A stretch of 20,079 nt of DNA from DASTSN01 sp035760665 (lineage in GTDB: Bacteria; Bacteroidota; Bacteroidia; Chitinophagales; Chitinophagaceae): NCBI GenBank assembly GCA_035760665.1, contig DASTSN010000012.1, positions 1 to 20,079 of the forward strand, in the 5' to 3' direction. Shown here one piece after another: positions 1 through 7,517 of the stretch. The first letter of the stretch is position 1. The number at the start of each line of letters is the position of its first letter. A model generated the notes under the pieces. It saw only the letters and a list, made by a program, of their open reading frames with translations. It searched no databases and was not told the DNA's origin. The translations under genes and the position numbers were made by a program.

Positions 1-65
1 TAGCTGGCGAAACGATTGCTTTTCCCTGCGCTCTTGTAACTTTCGCTGTAAAAAATCTTCCTTCA

Positions 66-73
66 TACATTTG
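66..73 (+). promoter_or_regulatory. -7 promoter box (TACATTTG) for the miaE-like gene
   Basis: TACATTTG matches the Bacteroidota -7 consensus TAnnTTTG exactly and continues as GC, as other good matches in this window do. A weak -33 candidate, TTTC at 41-44, lies 21 bases upstream. Transcription would start near 77-80, leaving a leader of about 25 bases that contains a purine-rich AAGGA (86-90) before the start codon. Assigned by motif only. Confidence 0.55.
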
Positions 74-101
74 CAGCAAATATCGAAGGAAATCAGTGTA
101 T

Positions 102-710
102 ATGGAACTTTCACAGCATACAAAAAATATTCTAGGTCTGCAGTTACCCACCGATCCCCGTTGGGTAAACCTTGCTGAAAAATCACTTCAGGATATCCTG
201 ACTGACCACGCCTATTGCGAGCAAAAAGCAGCCACGTCCTGCATCTCAATCATACAGCGCTACAGCGATAAAGAAAAACTGGTTGCTGAGTTATCGCCCA
301 TTGTGACGGAAGAATGGGGCCATTTCCGGTTGGTGCTGGCCGAATTGCAAAAAAGAAATCTTCCACTGGGGCGTCAGCGAAAAGATGACTACGTAAACGA
401 ATTGCTGAAATTTGAAATCAAAGGCGGATCGGAAGAAGACCGCCTGCTGGACAAATTACTGGTCTGTGCGTTGATAGAAGCCAGAAGCTGCGAACGCTTC
501 AAACGGTTAAGTGAAGGCCTCGAAGATGAATACCTCCGCAATTTTTACCGTCGTTTTATGGAGAGTGAGGCTGGGCATTATACTTTATTCATTTCTCTTG
601 CAGAAACATATATCGACCCCGTCAAAGTACGCAGCCGCTGGCAGCAATGGCTGAAGTACGAAGCCGGTGTTATGCAAAATCTTTCTGTCCGCGGCGACAG
701 GATGCATTAA
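102..710 (+). CDS. miaE: tRNA-(ms2io6A)-hydroxylase, MiaE-like diiron protein
   Basis: Predicted non-haem diiron monooxygenase that hydroxylates the isopentenyl side chain of ms2i6A at position 37 of tRNAs reading U-starting codons. The 202-residue protein has the family's ferritin-like four-helix pattern. Counting from the ATG, likely iron ligands are E40 (in YCEQKA), E71 and H74 (EEWGHF), E126 (IEARSCERF) and E156 and H159 (ESEAGHY). A GTG at 96 is an in-frame alternative start only 5 bases after AAGGA; the ATG at 102 is preferred here, but both are possible and differ by two residues. It appears monocistronic, with its own -7 box upstream and an AT-rich hairpin at the stop codon. Family assignment is strong; the exact tRNA substrate is inferred from the family. 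Confidence 0.88.
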   Translation: MELSQHTKNILGLQLPTDPRWVNLAEKSLQDILTDHAYCEQKAATSCISIIQRYSDKEKLVAELSPIVTEEWGHFRLVLAELQKRNLPLGRQRKDDYVNELLKFEIKGGSEEDRLLDKLLVCALIEARSCERFKRLSEGLEDEYLRNFYRRFMESEAGHYTLFISLAETYIDPVKVRSRWQQWLKYEAGVMQNLSVRGDRMH

Positions 711-733
711 TTTATTTTAAATAAACTTATGCA
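703..733 (+). terminator. possible AT-rich hairpin terminator after miaE
   Basis: TGCAT (703-707) pairs with ATGCA (729-733), and inside it TTTATT (711-716) pairs with AATAAA (720-725), separated by a small internal loop. A run of T follows at 744-751. The hairpin encloses the miaE stop codon and is weak because it is AT-rich, so this is a tentative call. Confidence 0.3.
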
Positions 734-784
734 ATCGTTTGTAGTTTTTTTAAAAGGCCGAAGTGTTTTATATTCCATGCCTGA

Positions 785-1885
785 ATGAAAAACGCAAAAC
801 GAACACCGTCGGATACGATTTACCAAGAAGCTATTGCGGCATTGTTCCCGGGCGATAATACCTGTACGATAGAACGGGTCAATAACGGGCTCATCAATAC
901 TTCCTACAAAATCACCCGCACCGGTCACAGCGGTTCAATATTTTTACAACTTATTAACCAGCATGTTTTTAAAAAACCGGAACAGGTTCAGGACAATTAC
1001 ATGCAGTTGTGGAATTATAAAGTAGTTCAGGCAAAAGATCTTTCCCTGCCGGCGCCCGTATATTTTCATGAGCAGAAAAGTTTGTTTATTGACGCTGCTG
1101 AAAATTACTGGCGGGCGTTTACATTTATCGGCAATGCAAAAACCCTGAATGTTCCGGAAAATGCAGAACAAGCGATGGCCACTGCAAAAACGTTTGGCCA
1201 ACTCACGGCCTCACTGGCAAAATTTGACATCACCCGCTTGCATATTGTAATTCCGCATTTTCATGATCTTACGTTCCGCTACAATCAGTTTACCCATGCA
1301 CGCAGCATGGCTGCCCCGGAGCGTTTACAAAAAGCAAAAGACCAGGTTGACAGTTTGCAGAGAAGATCGGGGTACAAAGACTTTTACGAAAGGATTATTC
1401 ATTCACCTGATTTTCCAAAACGGGTAATGCATCACGATGCTAAAATTGCAAATGTGCTTTTTGACAAAACCAGTGGTAAAGTGATTTGTGCAGTTGATTT
1501 TGACACAGTCATGCCCGGCTATTTTTATTCTGATCTCGGCGACATGATTCGCTCAATGGCCTGCAGCGAAGATGAGAATAGTACTGCGTTTGATCAAATT
1601 TACATCCGGAAAGATTTTTATACAGCAATTGTCAACGGCTATCTCGATGTTATGCGTGAACAGCTAACAGAACTGGAAAAGAAAACGATTCACTACGCAG
1701 GACTTGCTATGGTATACATGCAGGCGCTTCGTTTTCTGACGGATTACCTTTCCGGCGATTATTATTATAAAATCAGTTATCCCGAACAAAATTTTGACAG
1801 GGCCCAAAACCAACTTATCCTGCTAAAAAATCTTGAAGCATTTTTGAAAAGTGAATATAACTTCACTTTATTAAACAATGATTAA
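785..1885 (+). CDS. NahK-like anomeric sugar 1-kinase (aminoglycoside phosphotransferase fold)
   Basis: The 366-residue protein has the APH/choline-kinase fold. A nucleotide-binding N-lobe includes GLINTSYKI (residues 35-43). The catalytic loop HHDAKIANVLF (216-226) fits HxDxxxxN, with D218 as catalytic base and N223 as metal ligand. The magnesium motif VDFDTVMPG (237-245) follows, then a DLGD segment (250-253). This arrangement closely resembles N-acetylhexosamine 1-kinase (NahK/LnpB), which phosphorylates GalNAc or GlcNAc at C1, more than true aminoglycoside kinases. An aldose 1-epimerase follows after only 12 bases, which fits a kinase acting on a particular sugar anomer. The sugar (GlcNAc, GalNAc, galactose or another) cannot be read from the sequence. 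No antibiotic-resistance context is present. Family is confident, substrate is inference. Confidence 0.78.
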   Translation: MKNAKRTPSDTIYQEAIAALFPGDNTCTIERVNNGLINTSYKITRTGHSGSIFLQLINQHVFKKPEQVQDNYMQLWNYKVVQAKDLSLPAPVYFHEQKSLFIDAAENYWRAFTFIGNAKTLNVPENAEQAMATAKTFGQLTASLAKFDITRLHIVIPHFHDLTFRYNQFTHARSMAAPERLQKAKDQVDSLQRRSGYKDFYERIIHSPDFPKRVMHHDAKIANVLFDKTSGKVICAVDFDTVMPGYFYSDLGDMIRSMACSEDENSTAFDQIYIRKDFYTAIVNGYLDVMREQLTELEKKTIHYAGLAMVYMQALRFLTDYLSGDYYYKISYPEQNFDRAQNQLILLKNLEAFLKSEYNFTLLNND

Positions 1886-1897
1886 CCGTTATTTCCA

Positions 1898-2932
1898 ATG
1901 CAAGCAGCCCCTCAACAAATAGGTGAACAAAAACTTTTCACGTTACAAAACAAAAAAGGAACAAGAGTCGTAATTACTAATTACGGTGCAATCATTACCT
2001 CCTTCAAAGTAAAGATGCCTGACGGATCTGATAATGATATTGTGCTGGGTTTTGATACGATCGAGACATACCAGTCTGCCGGATACCTAAAAACCTATCC
2101 GTATTTCGGCGCTGCTATCGGCCGCTATGGCAATAGGATCAAAAACGGAACAATAACAATTGACGGAAAAACTTACCAGCTTACAAGGAACATGGGCAGT
2201 GACCAGTTACACGGTGGCTTTAACGGATTTGATAAAAAAATATGGCAATTGATCGCACTTGATGAAACCCGGCAATTGCTACAACTCAGTTGTCAAAGCC
2301 CGGATGGAGAAGAAGGATACCCCGGTAATGTAACAGCAGCGATTGCATTTGAACTGACAGAAGAGGATGAGTTGGTTTATACCTATACGGCCGTGACTGA
2401 CGCCCCGACTGCTATCAACCTGACACATCACAGCTATTTTAATCTCAATAACGGCAGCGGCACCATATTAGATCATGAAGTAAAAATACATGCCGACTAT
2501 TTTCTGGAACAAGACAGCAACCTGGTAGTAACCGGGAATCGCTTACCGGTAGCCGGAACAAAATATGATTTTGGCAAGTTTCATAAAATCGGCGAACGGC
2601 TTTCTCATAACGACGGTTATGACCAGAGCTTTGAACTCAACAAAAAGCCAGGCGAGTTAGTTCTGGCTGCTGAAGCAATAGCTGCGCAATCGGGGTTACA
2701 TTTACAGGTGTTCACCACGGATCCGGTTGTACATCTTTATACCGGCCAGGGCATTCCGTCAATCCCGGGAAAAAATGGAATTACCTACGGGCCGTTCTCC
2801 GGCTTTTGTCTTGAAACACAGGTGCATCCAAACGCAATCAATATTCCCGCATTTCCCAATACTGTGTTACGGCCCGGCGAACACTATTACCAGCAAACTG
2901 TTTACAAAATCAGTCACTCACCGGAAAAATAA
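1898..2932 (+). CDS. galM: aldose 1-epimerase (galactose mutarotase)
   Basis: Interconverts alpha and beta anomers of aldohexoses. The 344-residue length is normal for the family and no signal peptide is seen, so it is probably cytoplasmic. Recognisable elements are GRYGNRI (75-81, with R80), HGG (105-107), THHSYFNL (176-183, H178 as likely acid), YDQSFEL (241-247, D242) and the C-terminal LETQVHPNAIN (305-315, E306 as likely base). These match the known GalM catalytic set of Arg, two His, Asp and Glu. It lies 12 bases after the sugar kinase and is almost certainly cotranscribed with it, supplying the correct anomer. Its last 19 bases overlap the convergent GSCFA gene. Confidence 0.92.
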   Translation: MQAAPQQIGEQKLFTLQNKKGTRVVITNYGAIITSFKVKMPDGSDNDIVLGFDTIETYQSAGYLKTYPYFGAAIGRYGNRIKNGTITIDGKTYQLTRNMGSDQLHGGFNGFDKKIWQLIALDETRQLLQLSCQSPDGEEGYPGNVTAAIAFELTEEDELVYTYTAVTDAPTAINLTHHSYFNLNNGSGTILDHEVKIHADYFLEQDSNLVVTGNRLPVAGTKYDFGKFHKIGERLSHNDGYDQSFELNKKPGELVLAAEAIAAQSGLHLQVFTTDPVVHLYTGQGIPSIPGKNGITYGPFSGFCLETQVHPNAINIPAFPNTVLRPGEHYYQQTVYKISHSPEK

Positions 2933-3945
2933 GCCAGCTCCTCCGTGAAATCCAGGAAGGGATACTGTGTGGCAAGCAGACGGGTTTTTTCAAAATGCGT
3001 TTTTAAAAACTGGCGGTGCGCTGTGGTTGCCGGCTGAAAAGGCTTGTGGCGACGGGCAATGGCTATTTTTTTTATTTCCTGCATCAAGGCCCTTGATTCT
3101 TCCGTAATGCAGGCTGCTGCAAACTTCTCCACGACAAATTCTGTAGCCATGTAATTAGGATGCACCAGGTCGATATCATAAAACCGATAATCCCGCAATA
3201 CATCGATGACCAGCTCATATGCCGGGAAATAATATAGATGATCAAATTTATTCACCATGTGATGTACTGATTCCAGCAAACGGGCTTTGCTGCGGTTATT
3301 ATCCACCACCCCGTCACGGATATGTCGCACCGGGCTAACGGTGAAGATGATTTGCAGCGATGGATTAAACCGAATTAACTGGTGGTAGCAATTATCCAGT
3401 TGTGTAACAATTTCATCAATGCTGAGCAGATGTTTATGAAACCATTGCGCCGGCGCCCGGTGACAATTGGCTACCGGCTCCTCAGCGTCTCTTTTTTTTA
3501 CGGTATCACTCGTTTGTAAAAATTTCGCCTCACGGGTCAGCCTGTACGAAAAAGCTGAACCCAGCGTTATAATCAACCAGTCGGCCTGTTTTAAAAATTC
3601 ATGTGCCTGTGTTTGCGAATCATTGATCGCTTTCAGTGAAGCATTTTTGTCGATACCGGAAAACCGGCTGTGGTGCTGCCAGCTATGCCAGATTTCGTTA
3701 AGCTGGAAAAGATCATCTTCCGTGTATTGCCTGTTTTGTGTATACGATACCAGGCTGCTGCACACACTTACCGGGTCAAACAGTATACCGTTGGGATTTT
3801 GCAAAACGGAAAATTTCAGCTCTGCAAGAGCATCACCGATATGTTCGGTAAAGCATGAACCTGTTAAAAGTATTTTATTTCCGTAGGCAATTTGTTTTAC
3901 CGGCTTTTTAATATCAAGATTCAGCATCAAATCCATAGCTTCCAT
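2914..3945 (-). CDS. GSCFA domain protein
   Basis: This 343-residue protein carries the family signature GSCFT at residues 29-33 (ILLTGSCFTEHIGDAL), followed by the conserved NPNGILFDP block near residues 50-58. GSCFA proteins are common in Bacteroidota and resemble SGNH-type hydrolases, with the Ser of GSC as possible nucleophile; their substrate is unknown. No signal peptide is visible. Three in-frame Met codons (residues 1, 4 and 7) make the exact start uncertain by a few residues. The start codon lies one base after the HMG-CoA lyase stop, so the two genes are likely cotranscribed and translationally coupled. Its stop overlaps the galM 3' end. The domain call is strong; the function is not known. 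Confidence 0.85.
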   Translation of the reverse strand: MEAMDLMLNLDIKKPVKQIAYGNKILLTGSCFTEHIGDALAELKFSVLQNPNGILFDPVSVCSSLVSYTQNRQYTEDDLFQLNEIWHSWQHHSRFSGIDKNASLKAINDSQTQAHEFLKQADWLIITLGSAFSYRLTREAKFLQTSDTVKKRDAEEPVANCHRAPAQWFHKHLLSIDEIVTQLDNCYHQLIRFNPSLQIIFTVSPVRHIRDGVVDNNRSKARLLESVHHMVNKFDHLYYFPAYELVIDVLRDYRFYDIDLVHPNYMATEFVVEKFAAACITEESRALMQEIKKIAIARRHKPFQPATTAHRQFLKTHFEKTRLLATQYPFLDFTEELAYFSGE

Positions 3946-3946
3946 T

Positions 3947-4807
3947 TTAGCTGAACAGTTCTTCAGCCATGAGTAAACTTTTTTGCAAAGCTTCCGTATG
4001 AAAGCTTTTTAACAAATGCCGGCTTTCAAAATAGTTGATCATCCAGGCGCTATCCATATTTCCCACCAGTTCATCATAAGCCATCGGGCAACCTCCAACA
4101 CCTTTCAGTGCGCCGTCAAAACGATAACATCCAGCCTGGAGTGCTGCTTCTAATTTTGCCTGCCGGTTGCTTTGTGTTGAATGCAAATGAACGCCAATCT
4201 CCACTGCGGGCAAATGCTCCACCAGGTATTTTGTCATGCTAAATACCTGCTCCGGTTTTGCCAAACCGACCGTATCAGCGAGGGAAATAATTTTTATACC
4301 ACTGCTTGCCATTTTATCAGCCCAGCCAAATACAACTTCCTCTGACCAGGGATCGCCATAAGGATTTCCAAAACCCATGGATAGGTAGATCACCAGTTGC
4401 TTACCACTTTTCACACAAAGATTTTGCATTTCTAACACCCGGTTAAATGATTCATCAATGCTGGCGTTGGTATTACGCAATTGGAAGGTTTCCGATACTG
4501 AAAATGGAAAGCCCAGAAAACTGATTTCATCATATGTCATGGCTTCCTCTGCCCCCCTGACATTAGCAACAATAGCCAGTAGCTGGCTGGTTGTATTATC
4601 CAGCCGGAGCCCTTTCAACACCTCTTTGGTATCAGCCATCTGCGGGATGGCTTTGGGAGAAACAAAACTGCCAAAGTCAATCACATCAAATCCAACCTGC
4701 AGCAATAAATTGATATAGTCAATTTTTTTTTCCGTGGGAATAAATGTTTTCCATCCCTGCATCGCATCGCGGGGACACTCCACCAGTTTGATTGTTTGCT
4801 TATCCAT
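3947..4807 (-). CDS. hydroxymethylglutaryl-CoA lyase
   Basis: Predicted HMGL-like TIM-barrel lyase that cleaves HMG-CoA to acetoacetate and acetyl-CoA in leucine degradation. In the 286-residue form starting at MDKQ, the active-site R13-D14 lie in VECPRDAMQG, SFVSPKAIPQMAD (47-59) matches the family block after it, H207 and H209 form the metal-binding HxH (VHLHS), and C240 sits in GVGGCPMA, matching the catalytic Cys loop. Mitochondrial-type enzymes read GPRDGLQN where this has CPRDAMQG; the same spacing is kept. The open frame runs upstream to a TTG at 4975, but that extension is Cys/Phe-rich and unlike the family, so it is excluded. ATG at 4816 (three residues longer) is the main alternative. 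First gene of a pair with the GSCFA gene. Confidence 0.88.
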   Translation of the reverse strand: MDKQTIKLVECPRDAMQGWKTFIPTEKKIDYINLLLQVGFDVIDFGSFVSPKAIPQMADTKEVLKGLRLDNTTSQLLAIVANVRGAEEAMTYDEISFLGFPFSVSETFQLRNTNASIDESFNRVLEMQNLCVKSGKQLVIYLSMGFGNPYGDPWSEEVVFGWADKMASSGIKIISLADTVGLAKPEQVFSMTKYLVEHLPAVEIGVHLHSTQSNRQAKLEAALQAGCYRFDGALKGVGGCPMAYDELVGNMDSAWMINYFESRHLLKSFHTEALQKSLLMAEELFS

Positions 4808-4817
4808 AAAAAACATG

Positions 4818-4825
4818 TAAAGGTA
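4818..4825 (-). promoter_or_regulatory. weak -7 box candidate for the HMG-CoA lyase gene
   Basis: On the minus strand TACCTTTA differs from TAnnTTTG only in its last base and ends 10 bases before the preferred ATG at 4807. A TTG at 4843-4845 could serve as a -33 element with a shorter than usual 17-base spacer. If used, the leader would be only a few bases long and the ATG at 4816 would be excluded as a start. Confidence 0.3.
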
Positions 4826-4915
4826 ACACGTGAGTGAATAAACAACCTGTAAAAAATGTACGAAAGCTCTGCCTGATTTTTTGCAAAAACTACTACTTCG
4901 CGGCAAGCAGGCTGG

Positions 4916-4927
4916 TTTTGTACAAAA
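4916..4927. repeat. 12-bp perfect palindrome in the divergent intergenic region
   Basis: TTTTGTACAAAA is its own reverse complement. It lies in the 290-base gap between the divergent HMG-CoA lyase and secreted-protein genes, about 109 bases upstream of the former and 170 upstream of the latter. It could be an operator, but the AT-rich context means chance cannot be excluded. I see no clear TAnnTTTG promoter for the plus-strand gene elsewhere in this gap and no RNA gene. Confidence 0.35.
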
Positions 4928-5097
4928 ATCATTCAGGTTTTCCTGTAAGAAAAGGAAAGATTGTAAAAACTGCAAATGTGTTCTCCTGCTATTACGAGAT
5001 ACAATTATGAATCGGCGTACGGCAATGCTAAGTTCGAATCAAATCAGGGATTGCCGAAAACCTGGGACAGAGTAGGCATAAGTATAAACGAAAGATT

Positions 5098-5589
5098 ATG
5101 AAAAAAGTCTGCTTCATCACCATTTTATTAATTGGCGTATCAATGTCTTATGCGCAAGAACAAAAGACAAACAGCTTTACCAGCGGCATTGGCATCAGCA
5201 TTGGTATGACCACCGAAAATTCATCTCTGCTAAACGGCTGCCTTTTCCTGGAGGGAGATTACATGTCAGAAAAACATTTTTCCATGTATGGCAGCATCGG
5301 CTACAACCGGTTATTTTCATTCAATGAAAAAGGAAGTGCTGGATTTGCCAGCGCTTACATAGGGCCAAGGCTGCATTTTTCTGAGAAAGTTTTTCTTGGC
5401 GCAGGTATTGGATATGCATTTGCTACCAGCGGTAACTCAAGTGGCGGAGCCTTCACGTATTATCCTCACCTTGGATTAGCTATGAAAAAAACACAGTTAA
5501 CGCTTGGCTATATTGGTCTGACAGATAATGGAGATAATGCGGGAATCATCAGCCTTGGAATCATGGTAAAATTTCACAAAAAAAGCTAA
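5098..5589 (+). CDS. exported small beta-barrel-like protein, function unknown
   Basis: The 163-residue protein begins with a clear Sec signal peptide (MKK, hydrophobic ITILLIGV, then SYA before QEQ; cleavage predicted after A19). The mature part, about 144 residues, is rich in Gly, Ser and aromatic residues in short alternating stretches (SGIGISIGMTT, SAYIGPRLHF, FLGAGIGYAF, LGLAMKKTQLTLGYIGL, ISLGIMVKFHKK). This is typical of small eight-strand outer-membrane barrels. No enzymatic motif is visible. It ends with charged residues rather than the usual C-terminal aromatic, though a Phe is four residues from the end. It stands alone, converging with the HTH gene 43 bases downstream. Confidence 0.7.
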   Translation: MKKVCFITILLIGVSMSYAQEQKTNSFTSGIGISIGMTTENSSLLNGCLFLEGDYMSEKHFSMYGSIGYNRLFSFNEKGSAGFASAYIGPRLHFSEKVFLGAGIGYAFATSGNSSGGAFTYYPHLGLAMKKTQLTLGYIGLTDNGDNAGIISLGIMVKFHKKS

Positions 5590-5632
5590 TGTTTGGCAGA
5601 ACCGTCCGTACCCTTTTTCTATCCATCCGCAG

Positions 5633-6622
5633 TCAGGATATTTTTCGGATACGTTCTTTCAGTGCTGAAAAAAAACGGTTTCGTTCTTTCTCGCCAGTAC
5701 CGCTTATTAATGTGGAACGGCTCATGAGAGTGTAAAAATTACTAAACAATATCTCAGAAAAGCGTTGATCTTTCGTGAACAGGTAGTTGATAACATTATA
5801 ATTTACAAATGAGACCTTATTGCCATTCAGCTCCGCTAAAATGGAATTGTTCCCCAGTATAACTTCATTTATATAAAACTTCAGCGGCGCCCTGTGTGTT
5901 ACATCTGTACTACCTGGTAAAAACTTTACTCCTTTTTCCGCCTGGAGTTGTATGTGATCGATTGACCGTTCAAATGATTCAGCAATGACTGCAATATCCG
6001 AAGGTTGAGAAAATATTCCGGCATCCCTGTAATATTCCAATTGCCTGACAGTGCTGTTAATGCTCTCAAAATTCCATAATTCAACAGATGGAATTTGATT
6101 ATACAAACTGATCATCTCCTGTCCAAGCCGGTAACAATCTTCAAAAGGAAATTCTGCCAGTGAAAATCGTTTGTTTGCGTAAGCGGGAATATTCAGAATC
6201 GTTTTTAACCAGACGAAGGTTTTAAATGCGGCAACTTCAGGATAACTAAAAAAATGCCAAACCGGAACGTCTTTACAAAGGTATAGCAGTTGTTTTTCAG
6301 CAAACGAATTAAAATAACGCAATTGAACCAAATATCCGTTCAGATAGGCATTAAAATCCTCGTAAGACCTGCTTATATCCGGAGCGCTAAAAACAACGGC
6401 ATCCTGCTGCAGTTGTAGTACGTGATCAAGTGAAATATGATATTTTTCGCAAATTAATTTCAGCTCAGATAATGTTATAGGCTTCTCACCCCTTAACCGC
6501 CTGTAAACACTATCTGCACTGATATCCAGCAAATCCATCAACTCATCCACCAACGAAAGATGTGCTGGCATAGATTGCCGCAAATAATTGAAAAACTGCT
6601 GCTGGACTTCGTTGGTTTCCAT
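5633..6622 (-). CDS. HTH transcriptional regulator with large uncharacterised C-terminal region
   Basis: The preferred start at METNEVQQQ gives 329 residues. Residues about 24-69 form a Cro/CI-like helix-turn-helix (LVDELMDLLDIS, then DSVYRRLRGEKPITLSEL, then LKLICEKYHISLDHVL), with SVYRRLRG as the likely recognition helix. The remaining 260 residues are helical-looking and rich in aromatic and Leu residues and show no motif I can name; they may sense a ligand or mediate dimerisation. The frame is open to an upstream start at 6688, but those 22 residues precede the usual domain start and would cover a promoter-like TATGTTTG box and a 17-bp palindrome, so the shorter form is chosen. It is divergent from the beta-barrel/serine-hydrolase pair, which it may control, perhaps along with itself. 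Confidence 0.72.
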   Translation of the reverse strand: METNEVQQQFFNYLRQSMPAHLSLVDELMDLLDISADSVYRRLRGEKPITLSELKLICEKYHISLDHVLQLQQDAVVFSAPDISRSYEDFNAYLNGYLVQLRYFNSFAEKQLLYLCKDVPVWHFFSYPEVAAFKTFVWLKTILNIPAYANKRFSLAEFPFEDCYRLGQEMISLYNQIPSVELWNFESINSTVRQLEYYRDAGIFSQPSDIAVIAESFERSIDHIQLQAEKGVKFLPGSTDVTHRAPLKFYINEVILGNNSILAELNGNKVSFVNYNVINYLFTKDQRFSEILFSNFYTLMSRSTLISGTGEKERNRFFSALKERIRKIS

Positions 6623-6625
6623 TTG

Positions 6626-6660
6626 CAAACATAAATTACGGATTTTCCGTAAAACCAAAA
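6626..6660 (-). promoter_or_regulatory. promoter of the HTH gene, probably leaderless
   Basis: On the minus strand a TTTTG (6656-6660) is followed by 22 bases and then TATGTTTG (6633-6626), an exact match to TAnnTTTG. Only three bases, CAA, separate the box from the ATG at 6622. Transcription should therefore begin at or beside the start codon, giving a leaderless mRNA. This also argues against the longer reading frame. Confidence 0.5.
6636..6652. promoter_or_regulatory. candidate operator palindrome inside the HTH gene promoter
   Basis: TTACGGATTTTCCGTAA is a perfect inverted repeat with 7-bp arms (6636-6642 and 6646-6652) and a 3-base spacer. It lies between the proposed -33 and -7 elements of the HTH gene, where a bound dimer would block RNA polymerase. 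Negative autoregulation by the HTH protein is the simplest reading, but that is inference. Confidence 0.45.
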
Positions 6661-6806
6661 ACTTGTTTTGCAGTTCTCCATAAACCAATCAGCAGCCCCG
6701 CAGATTTAAGGCAAAAACAGTAAGGCTAATTGTTAAGAATATCTTTTTAACTGAATTCCAATTAACGTCCCGGCTTGGCTGCAAATTTCAATTATGAATG
6801 ACTGTT

Positions 6807-6823
6807 ACCTACAGGTAGGTTTG
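6807..6823 (+). promoter_or_regulatory. palindrome overlapping the -7 box upstream of the beta-barrel/hydrolase pair
   Basis: ACCTACAGGTAGGT (6807-6820) is a perfect palindrome with 6-bp arms and a 2-base centre. Its right arm overlaps TAGGTTTG (6816-6823), an exact TAnnTTTG match. Transcription would start near 6828 and leave a leader of about 68 bases before the ATG at 6896. No clear -33 TTTG is seen at the usual spacing, which would fit a promoter that needs an activator or is controlled by a repressor. A second palindrome, TACTGCAGTA (6844-6853), lies in the leader. Confidence 0.42.
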
Positions 6824-6895
6824 TACCATTAAATCCTAAATTTTACTGCAGTATGACTGCTGACAATACCTGACGCAAAATCTAAAACGAACATC

Positions 6896-7498
6896 ATGAA
6901 AAAACTATTTTATTTATTTGCCTGTATAACCTGCTGGAGTAGCCATTGTGCTGGCCAAAAACACAAACCAGACCATTTCAGTCTTGCTGCTACAACGTTG
7001 CACACCGATTTTCCTTTTGGCAGTTTCAGCAATCTCTTTACAAAAGAATTTCACCCAGGCTTAGAAATAGGCACCGGTTTTATTTGGAAATCGAGAGCAA
7101 AACACGACTGGTTCCAGGATTTCAAACTGGGTTATTCTTATCATCGCTTTGTACAACACAGTATCACTTTATACTCAGAGTTTGGCTATCGCTACAAGTT
7201 TTTAAAAACATTTAATGCAGAAGCTGCATTGGGCGCCGGTTATCTTCATGCGATTTCTGCTGAAAAAGTTTTTGTATTACAAAGTGACGGATCTTATAAA
7301 AAGAAAAAGAGCCTGGGCCGGCCACAGGCAATGGCCAGTGTCAGCATCGGTCTTTCCCAGAAGATCACTGCGTCAGGCATAAATGTCTTTCTGAATTACC
7401 AGCAACGCCTGCAATTCCCGTTCATAAAGTCTTATGTGCCCCTGCTCCCGGAAAATATTTTGAAAGCAGGTGTACGTATTCCACTTACATCAAAATAA
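6896..7498 (+). CDS. exported beta-barrel-like protein, function unknown
   Basis: The 200-residue protein has an N-terminal signal peptide (MKKLFYLFACITCW, with cleavage likely near CAG before QKHK). The mature chain alternates hydrophobic and polar residues in strands such as LEIGTGFIWKS, FKLGYSYHRF, LYSEFGYRYKF, FNAEAALGAGYLHA, AMASVSIGLSQKI and INVFLNYQQRL. It ends in a final strand-like LKAGVRIPL. This suggests a small outer-membrane beta-barrel or porin-like protein of about eight strands. No catalytic motif is visible. It lies 19 bases before a serine-hydrolase lipoprotein and is probably cotranscribed with it. The divergent HTH gene upstream may regulate both. Confidence 0.7.
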   Translation: MKKLFYLFACITCWSSHCAGQKHKPDHFSLAATTLHTDFPFGSFSNLFTKEFHPGLEIGTGFIWKSRAKHDWFQDFKLGYSYHRFVQHSITLYSEFGYRYKFLKTFNAEAALGAGYLHAISAEKVFVLQSDGSYKKKKSLGRPQAMASVSIGLSQKITASGINVFLNYQQRLQFPFIKSYVPLLPENILKAGVRIPLTSK

Positions 7499-7517
7499 TT
7501 TATTTAATACAACAAAT

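Noticed and set aside
785..1885. Aminoglycoside resistance kinase.
   Set aside because: The fold is shared, but the HHDAKIANVLF and VDFDTVMPG blocks and the galM neighbour fit the NahK-type sugar kinases better.
4808..4975. N-terminal extension of HMG-CoA lyase to a TTG start.
   Set aside because: The extra residues are Cys/Phe-rich and do not resemble the family, whose members start a few residues before the PRD motif.
4808..5097. Small plus-strand reading frames in the divergent gap.
   Set aside because: They have no ribosome-binding site, domain or signal peptide and partly mirror the rejected lyase extension.
6623..6688. 22-residue N-terminal extension of the HTH protein.
   Set aside because: It would cover an exact -7 box and a perfect palindrome, and the domain begins naturally at the internal Met.
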